Shown: one piece after another, positions 1 to 4,388 of the stretch | Numbering within the stretch: position 1 is the stretch's first letter | How the letters are laid out: each line of letters opens with the position of its first letter | NCBI GenBank assembly: GCA_015494505.1 | Contig: WGBB01000160.1 | Span: 1-5,873, forward strand | DNA length: 5,873 bases | Direction of reading: 5' to 3' | Source of the DNA: Nitratiruptor sp. | GTDB lineage: Bacteria; Campylobacterota; Campylobacteria; Campylobacterales; Nitratiruptoraceae | The notes under the pieces: model-generated | What the model saw: the letters and a program-made list of their open reading frames with translations, nothing else | What the model was told of the DNA's origin: nothing | Databases searched by the model: none | Made by a program: the position numbers and the translations under genes

Positions 1-1108
1 GCTCTCTGAGAGGCTCTATCAGCTCAAACTGCATCCACTCCGGCAATCCTCCCACATTGTGGTGCGACTTGATGGTCTCGCTGGGGCCTTTTACGGAGAC
101 CGACTCTATCACGTCGGGATAGAGCGTACCTTGTGCCAAGTATTTTACATCGGTATGCTTTTTCGCCTCTTCTTCGAACACTTCGATAAAGGTATGGCCG
201 ATGATTTTGCGCTTTTGCTCAGGCTCCGTAACGCCTTTGAGTGCTTTGAGAAAGCGCTGGCGCGCATCGATGACAATGAGTGGGACCTTGAGCATATTTT
301 TAAAGACATGCTCCACTTTTTCACGCTCCCCTTCGCGCAAGAGCCCGTTATCTACGAAAACGGGTATGAGCTGATCGCCGATAGCTTCATAGAGCAGTGC
401 CGTTACCACGGAGCTATCCACGCCGCCGCTAAGAGCACAGAGCACCTTGTCGCTGCCTACCTGTTTGCGAATCTTTTCGATCTGCTCTTTGGCAAAGTGC
501 CCCATATCCCATTTGGAAGTGATTTTACAGATACGGCGTGCAAAGTTTTCGAGGATTTTCGTCCCCTCTTCGGAGTGGCTCACTTCCGGGTGGAACTGCA
601 GGGCATAGATTTGACGCTCTTCGTTTGCGATGGCTGCGTAGGGAGAGTTGTCGGTATGGGCGATGCGTACGAAGCCTTCGGGAAGTTTTTCCACTTTATC
701 GCCGTGGCTCATCCATACGATCTGTCCATCTTTTGTGCCTTCAAAAAGCGGCGAGACATGGCCGTGCACGGGATCGAAGTAGAGCTTGGCCTTGCCGTAC
801 TCATGCTCGAGTGCCCGCACCACTTCACCGCCGAAATCGTAGGTGATCAGCTGCATGCCATAGCAGATCCCAAGAATCGGCAAACCGAGTTCGTAGATAG
901 CCTTGTCGACTTTTGGCGCACCCTCTTCATAGACGCTTGCCGGACCACCGCTAAAAATAATGCCCTGGGGCTCTTTGGCCTTGATCTTTTCAATATCTTC
1001 GAAATAGGGATATATCTCGCAGTAGACCCCTACTTCGCGCAGACGCCTTGCGATGAGCTGCGTATATTGCGAACCGAAATCGAGAATGACGATGGGAACC
1101 TGTTTCAT
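1..1108 (-). CDS. guaA: GMP synthase (glutamine-hydrolysing), N-terminal 369 residues, cut by the left edge
   Basis: GuaA converts XMP to GMP in the cytoplasm, using ATP and ammonia released from glutamine; it is the last step of de novo guanine nucleotide synthesis. Reading down from ATG at 1108 gives an unbroken frame. Residues 1-195 form a class I glutamine amidotransferase: SGGPASVY at 53-60, the nucleophile Cys82 in GICYGMQ, and His173 and Glu175 in QFHPE complete the triad. The ATP-pyrophosphatase domain follows, with the PP-loop SGGVDSS at 227-233, VDNGLLR at 252-258 and GTLYPDVIES at 327-336. The family is usually about 510 residues, so roughly 140 residues, mostly the dimerisation domain, lie outside the window. 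The start is supported by AAGGA at 1121-1117, 8 nt upstream and overlapping the nhaD stop codon. It is the last visible gene of the nadB-nhaD-guaA run, 11 nt after nhaD. Identification is secure. Confidence 0.97.
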   Translation of the reverse strand, partial: MKQVPIVILDFGSQYTQLIARRLREVGVYCEIYPYFEDIEKIKAKEPQGIIFSGGPASVYEEGAPKVDKAIYELGLPILGICYGMQLITYDFGGEVVRALEHEYGKAKLYFDPVHGHVSPLFEGTKDGQIVWMSHGDKVEKLPEGFVRIAHTDNSPYAAIANEERQIYALQFHPEVSHSEEGTKILENFARRICKITSKWDMGHFAKEQIEKIRKQVGSDKVLCALSGGVDSSVVTALLYEAIGDQLIPVFVDNGLLREGEREKVEHVFKNMLKVPLIVIDARQRFLKALKGVTEPEQKRKIIGHTFIEVFEEEAKKHTDVKYLAQGTLYPDVIESVSVKGPSETIKSHHNVGGLPEWMQFELIEPLRE

Positions 1109-1119
1109 CTATGCGATCC

Positions 1120-2421
1120 TTAATAGAGTCCAAAAATTTCGAACTGAATATACCATAACGCCACTGAAAGAATGTAACCTGCCAAAACCGTCCAGGCATA
1201 CTTCATATGCGCACCGAAAGTGTAGATTCCTTTGAGTCGTCCCATGACACCCACACCGGCAGCGCTACCGAAACTGATGAGACTACCGCCGATACCGGCA
1301 GTGAGAGTGACCAAAAGCCACTGGTCGATACCCATAGGGGGATTTGCTTTCAAAATCGCACTCATCACAGGAACGTTATCGATAATGGCTGAGATGAATC
1401 CCACGCCGATGTTGCCGGCTGTCGGGCCGATAATGTCATAGAGCTTGACCACATATTCCAAAAATCCCATAAAGTGAAGCGCTCCAACCGCACTGAGGAT
1501 TCCGAAAAAGAAGAGTAGCGTATCGTTTTCCACGTTTTTCATATTGACGTAGACATCGAAATGGTCTGCCTGGTTTCTGCGCTTGTGAAGATAGCTATAC
1601 ATCTTAAGAAGCGCCAGACCAAACATCATACCCCACATAGCAGGAAAATGGAAAAATTGGTGTCCCATAACGGCGATGAAAATCGTGAAGGCTCCCAGCC
1701 ATATCACCACTTTGGCTCCCGGTTTGAGCTCCGCTTTAGGAAGGCTCGCATCAAAATGGGGCTCTCCTTTTGGCACAAAGAGGCTCAGCAGCCACGCAGT
1801 GAGCACCCATCCGGCGAAACTGGGTACGAAGAGATAGAGAAAATCCACAAACTCTCCCTTGCCCGCAGTCCAAGCCATCAACGTCGTAATATCCCCAAAG
1901 GGACTCCAGGCACCTCCAGCATTGGCAGCTACGACGATATTAATGGCACCGGGGACCAAAAACTGCGTCTTGGTCTTATCGATGGTAAAGAGCACCGTCG
2001 AGAGAATCAATGCAGTGGTAAGGTTGTCCGCCACGGGCGAAATCCAAAAAGCGAGTGCTCCCGTAATCCAAAAGAGCTTTTTATAGCTGTAGCCTTTGGA
2101 AGTGAGCTTGTATTTGAGCACATCGAAGACTCTTCGCTCGATGAGCGTTTCGATGTAGGTCATCGCTACAAAGAGGAAGAAAAATATTTCGGCGATTTCG
2201 AGAATCAGCTTCTCCATCTCTTTGTGGAGCGGATGGGGATCGAGATGGTTGAGGGTAAAGTATACCCCTAAAAGCATAAACATCAGTGTACCGATGAGCA
2301 GGGCCGGTTTTGCCTTGTTCATATGGAACTTCTCTTCGGCGGCTATGAAGTAGTAGCCTACGATGAAGATAACGAGGTTGACGATTCCTACCCAAGTGGA
2401 TGTTAGATCGATGCCGTGCAT
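1120..2421 (-). CDS. nhaD: NhaD-type Na+/H+ antiporter
   Basis: This 433-residue inner-membrane protein belongs to the NhaD family of the ion transporter superfamily, which exports Na+ (or Li+) in exchange for H+. About a dozen hydrophobic segments are visible. The two inverted halves each carry a conserved re-entrant signature: SPVADNLTTA at 128-137 followed by AGGAWSPFGDITTLMAW at 168-184, and SAIIDNVPVMSAIL at 344-357 followed by GGSLISFGSAAGVGVMG at 378-394. Asp132/Asn133, Asp177 and Asp348/Asn349 are the polar membrane residues likely to take part in cation binding; that is inferred from the family. The ATG follows the nadB TAG with no gap, and AAGGAG at 2432-2427 lies 5 nt upstream inside nadB, so the start is firm and expression is probably coupled to nadB. 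Length is near the lower end of the family. Ion preference cannot be read from sequence. Confidence 0.93.
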   Translation of the reverse strand: MHGIDLTSTWVGIVNLVIFIVGYYFIAAEEKFHMNKAKPALLIGTLMFMLLGVYFTLNHLDPHPLHKEMEKLILEIAEIFFFLFVAMTYIETLIERRVFDVLKYKLTSKGYSYKKLFWITGALAFWISPVADNLTTALILSTVLFTIDKTKTQFLVPGAINIVVAANAGGAWSPFGDITTLMAWTAGKGEFVDFLYLFVPSFAGWVLTAWLLSLFVPKGEPHFDASLPKAELKPGAKVVIWLGAFTIFIAVMGHQFFHFPAMWGMMFGLALLKMYSYLHKRRNQADHFDVYVNMKNVENDTLLFFFGILSAVGALHFMGFLEYVVKLYDIIGPTAGNIGVGFISAIIDNVPVMSAILKANPPMGIDQWLLVTLTAGIGGSLISFGSAAGVGVMGRLKGIYTFGAHMKYAWTVLAGYILSVALWYIQFEIFGLY

Positions 2422-3864
2422 CTACTCTCCTTCGATGTAATGTGCACCTATGCTACTCTTTCGTGCCAGTGCTGCTTCAATTATCGACTTTGCCGTAGCA
2501 ATTCTTAGCTTCAAAAGATATCCGATATCCTCTTTTTCCATCCGTGTCACGATTTGACGCGCCTCTTCGAGCTCGCTGATTCTTCGCACTATTCCCACTT
2601 TTTCCCACATAGTGCGGCGCAGCAGTTGCTTGCGTTCTTTGTCACCGCTTTTGGTAAGGATAAACTGTTTGTTGGGAAATTCTCGCATCGTAGCACTGCT
2701 ATCACCTAGCAAACTATCCTCCACTGCACGCTTGGAAAAGACAAGCCCTTCAAGGAGCGAGTTGCTCGCGAGCCTATTGGCGCCGTGCACACCCGTGCAG
2801 GCCACCTCACCCACGGCGTAGAGATTTTCCACTCCCGGCACTCTTCCCCACGTATCAGTAGCGATACCTCCCATCATGAAGTGGAAAGCCGGCGAAATAG
2901 GCACCCTTTGGCGCGGCACGTCGTAGCCGAGGTTTTGGAAATTGCGATAGATGGTAGGAAAGCGTTTTTTGAAAAACTCTTCTGTGAAGTTACTAAAATC
3001 GAGATAGGCTTGGTGCCCCTCTTTTTGGTGGCGATATATCGCGCGCGAGACGATGTCGCGAGGAGCGAGCTCGCCCCGCTCGTCATACTCGAGCAAAAAG
3101 CGTCTCCCCTCTTCGTCCACGATTGTAGCCCCTTCGCCCCGCAGTGCTTCTGTGAGCAGGAGCTTACGCGCACGCTTATTGTAGACAAAGACGGTAGGAT
3201 GAAACTGGGTAAACTCCATATCTTTGAGCGTAAGTCCCTTGAGCGCAGCGAGCCCTTGCATATCGGCGCTTATCTTTTTGGCATTGGTGTGGTACTCGTA
3301 GATCGAGCCCACGCCCCCGCTGGCGATAATCACACAGCGGGCATAGATATTTTCTTGTTTGGCGCCTTGGCGGATCGTTACGCCCCAGATACGACCCTCG
3401 TCGATAAGCAGATCCACTACGATCACACCCTCGAGTACCTTCGCACGGGTCTGCGAGAGTAAAAATTTATGCAGCTCACGCCCCGTGGCATCACCGCCTG
3501 CGTGGAGGATGCGCGGCTTAGAGTGTGCCGCTTCTTTCGTAAAGAGCAGGTTGCCGTTTTCATCTTTGTCAAACTCGAAGCCGCGGTTTATGAGATCCTC
3601 TATGACGCCGATGGAGTTGCGGCTAAGAATCTCCACCGCCTCTTCGTTACACAGTCCTGCTCCGGCTTTGAGGGTATCTTCGATGTGGGAGGGGATATCC
3701 TCCTCATCCGTCGCCGTCGCTACGCCGCCTTGGGCGTAGAAGGTGTTGCACTCCCAGATGGGATCTTTGGAGAGGATGAGCACGCTTTTGGAAGCTGGGA
3801 TATTGAGGGAGGCGTAGAGTCCGGCTATCCCCGCCCCCACGATGACATAATCATAGACTTTCAC
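2422..3864 (-). CDS. nadB: L-aspartate oxidase, first step of NAD synthesis, GTG start
   Basis: NadB is a soluble FAD enzyme that oxidises L-aspartate to iminoaspartate, which NadA condenses into quinolinate. It can use oxygen or fumarate as acceptor, which suits low-oxygen bacteria. The 480 residues begin with the FAD-binding VIVGAGIAGLYAS (8-20), then FYAQGGVA (42-49) and DTLKAGAGLCN (63-73). Residues matching the E. coli catalytic set are Glu111 (KEAAHS), His222 (TQFHPT), Arg269 (APRDIVSRAI) and His328 (HFMMGGI). GANRLASNSLLEG (361-373) is the C-terminal flavin-site signature. The start is GTG, chosen because AGAGG lies 7 nt upstream and the dinucleotide fold begins a few residues in; the GTG overlaps the stop of the small upstream lipoprotein gene as GTGA. 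The protein is about 60 residues shorter than E. coli NadB and stops just after a degenerate SSIGAHY, where relatives have SRGxHY plus a tail. The catalytic part is intact, so activity is likely. Confidence 0.96.
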   Translation of the reverse strand: MKVYDYVIVGAGIAGLYASLNIPASKSVLILSKDPIWECNTFYAQGGVATATDEEDIPSHIEDTLKAGAGLCNEEAVEILSRNSIGVIEDLINRGFEFDKDENGNLLFTKEAAHSKPRILHAGGDATGRELHKFLLSQTRAKVLEGVIVVDLLIDEGRIWGVTIRQGAKQENIYARCVIIASGGVGSIYEYHTNAKKISADMQGLAALKGLTLKDMEFTQFHPTVFVYNKRARKLLLTEALRGEGATIVDEEGRRFLLEYDERGELAPRDIVSRAIYRHQKEGHQAYLDFSNFTEEFFKKRFPTIYRNFQNLGYDVPRQRVPISPAFHFMMGGIATDTWGRVPGVENLYAVGEVACTGVHGANRLASNSLLEGLVFSKRAVEDSLLGDSSATMREFPNKQFILTKSGDKERKQLLRRTMWEKVGIVRRISELEEARQIVTRMEKEDIGYLLKLRIATAKSIIEAALARKSSIGAHYIEGE

Positions 3865-3977
3865 TTGGAAACCTCTTTTTTATCGTAGTATGGCGGTGCC
3901 TTGTAGCCGCATCCGGCGGCTGCAAGCAAAAATGCTATAATTGCCATATGAAAAATCCATCTGCCATATTGCCGCAT
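3861..3977 (-). CDS. Very small lipoprotein with an LptM/YifL-like CGYKAPPYY motif
   Basis: This 38-residue reading frame runs from ATG at 3977 to a TGA that overlaps the nadB GTG. It reads as a type II signal peptide: basic n-region MRQYGRWIF, hydrophobic MAIIAFLLAAAG, and lipobox cysteine Cys23 in AAGC. The mature part would be only 16 residues, starting CGYKAPPYYDKKE. The CGxKxPxYY pattern matches the start of small outer-membrane lipoproteins of the LptM (YifL) type, which in E. coli assist assembly of the LptD-LptE translocon; a shared function here is inference. Start choice: ATG at 3947 is in frame but would leave no basic residue before the hydrophobic core, whereas 3977 gives two arginines and has GGA 6 nt upstream (3986-3984). 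A TTG at 4010 is also possible. The longer form overlaps the divergent gene's first 30 nt. Genes this short are easily missed, and chance is not fully excluded, but the signal peptide, motif and GTGA overlap agree. Confidence 0.68.
   Translation of the reverse strand: MRQYGRWIFHMAIIAFLLAAAGCGYKAPPYYDKKEVSK
3872..3876 (-). promoter_or_regulatory. Ribosome binding site that decides the nadB GTG start
   Basis: The minus strand reads AAAGAGG and then 7 nt to GTG at 3864. No ATG lies nearby in the nadB frame ahead of the FAD-binding motif, so this site fixes the GTG start. It lies inside the last codons (Lys-Glu) of the upstream lipoprotein gene. A ribosome finishing that gene would therefore stop on top of the nadB start. 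Confidence 0.75.
3901..3925. repeat. Inverted repeat, 10-bp arms with a 5-nt loop
   Basis: TTGTAGCCGC (3901-3910) pairs with GCGGCTGCAA (3916-3925) around the loop ATCCG. Nine of ten positions are Watson-Crick and T3904/G3922 is the exception, a G-U pair in plus-strand RNA but an A-C mismatch in the minus-strand transcript. It covers the lipobox codons of the small lipoprotein gene and the -35 area of the plus-strand promoter. It could be an operator, an mRNA hairpin ahead of nadB, or a by-product of alanine and glycine codons. It has no T-run on either side that would make it a convincing terminator. Confidence 0.5.
3933..3941 (+). promoter_or_regulatory. Extended -10 promoter for the DUF721-like gene and uvrC, predicting a leaderless mRNA
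   Basis: TGCTATAAT is a perfect extended -10 element (TGnTATAAT), the main promoter signal for the housekeeping sigma factor in Campylobacterota, where a -35 box is often weak or missing. None is seen here. Counting the last T (3941) as position -7 places +1 at 3948, the A of the downstream ATG. No Shine-Dalgarno sequence lies between the box and the ATG. The box also lies within the oppositely oriented lipoprotein frame. Confidence 0.65.
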
Positions 3978-4388
3978 ATCTTTTCCAATAAACCGAGATT
4001 CTTTACGCAAAAGTGCTTGCAAAAGCTAACGACGCTGCTCCCCAAGCGCTTTGCGGAGCATCTACACTATATGTATATCAAAAACCGAACGCTCTATCTG
4101 GTCTTCGACCATCCCGCATTCGTGATGGAGCTCAATTATAGTAAAAAAGATATAAATGCTCTATTAAAGATGCTGCGCGAAAACTACGGCTTTTGTCAAG
4201 ATGTGGATGTGCGCACCATCAAAGGCTATCACAAATTCATCCCCACGCACCAAAAGGAAACTCCTTCGATTTTGCGCTACACCGAACGCGCCAAAGGGGA
4301 GTTTCCCAACTACGCCACAAACGAAAAAACGAAAGAACTTTTAGAAAAAATCAAAGAGGCTATTCGACGCAATGCAACTCATCGATAA
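3948..4388 (+). CDS. Small basic DUF721/DciA-like protein upstream of uvrC
   Basis: A 146-residue cytoplasmic protein, rich in lysine and arginine, with no signal peptide or membrane segment. Residues about 25-78 have the layout of the DUF721 (DciA) fold: a helix (LTTLLPKRFAEH), two strands (LHYMYIKNRTLYLVFDHP, 39-56) and a helix (ELNYSKKDINALLKML, 61-76). The rest is a charged tail ending in a lysine-rich helix (about 126-141). DciA proteins bind DNA and load the replicative helicase DnaB in bacteria lacking DnaC or DnaI. The match here is by pattern only, and the function is inferred. From memory, Campylobacterota commonly have a short uncharacterised protein with a similar opening (a YIKN-type strand followed by a HP) at this kind of locus. 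The start at 3948 has no Shine-Dalgarno but sits exactly at the predicted transcription start. The 3' end overlaps uvrC by 17 nt, suggesting a two-gene operon. Confidence 0.8.
   Translation: MKNPSAILPHIFSNKPRFFTQKCLQKLTTLLPKRFAEHLHYMYIKNRTLYLVFDHPAFVMELNYSKKDINALLKMLRENYGFCQDVDVRTIKGYHKFIPTHQKETPSILRYTERAKGEFPNYATNEKTKELLEKIKEAIRRNATHR
4135..4143 (-). promoter_or_regulatory. Possible minus-strand promoter for the lipoprotein-nadB-nhaD-guaA unit
   Basis: The minus strand reads TACTATAAT, with TATAAT at 4140-4135, directly after a T-rich run. T-rich DNA upstream of a strong -10 box is typical of Campylobacterota promoters. Transcription would start near 4128, leaving a leader of about 150 nt before the lipoprotein ATG at 3977. 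No fitting -35 box is seen. The site lies inside the DUF721-like coding region (codons for Asn-Tyr-Ser-Lys-Lys), in a patch more AT-rich than its surroundings. The call is weak, but no better promoter was found closer to the lipoprotein start. Confidence 0.3.

Noticed and set aside
59..1123. A 354-residue open frame on the plus strand opposite guaA
   Set aside because: It is the codon-aligned complement of guaA, whose minus-strand frame has a complete amidotransferase triad and PP-loop. The plus-strand product shows no recognisable motif.
1561..2271. A 236-residue plus-strand frame opposite nhaD
   Set aside because: The product is very hydrophilic and unlike any family I know, while the minus strand has all NhaD signatures. 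It is a shadow frame.
2785..3462. A 225-residue plus-strand frame opposite nadB
   Set aside because: It is antisense to the catalytic part of nadB and has no ribosome site or motif of its own.
3901..3930. The inverted repeat as a bidirectional terminator
   Set aside because: No T-run follows either arm in a suitable position, and the genes on both sides diverge from this point, so a terminator is not expected.
3945..3947. ATG at 3947 as the lipoprotein start
   Set aside because: It would give a signal peptide with no basic residue and a poor ribosome site. ATG at 3977, in the same frame, adds two arginines and a GGA at good spacing. It is not fully excluded.
4194..4199. Minus-strand TTGACA as a -35 box for the TATAAT at 4140-4135
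   Set aside because: The spacing is 53 nt, far beyond the usual 16-18 nt.
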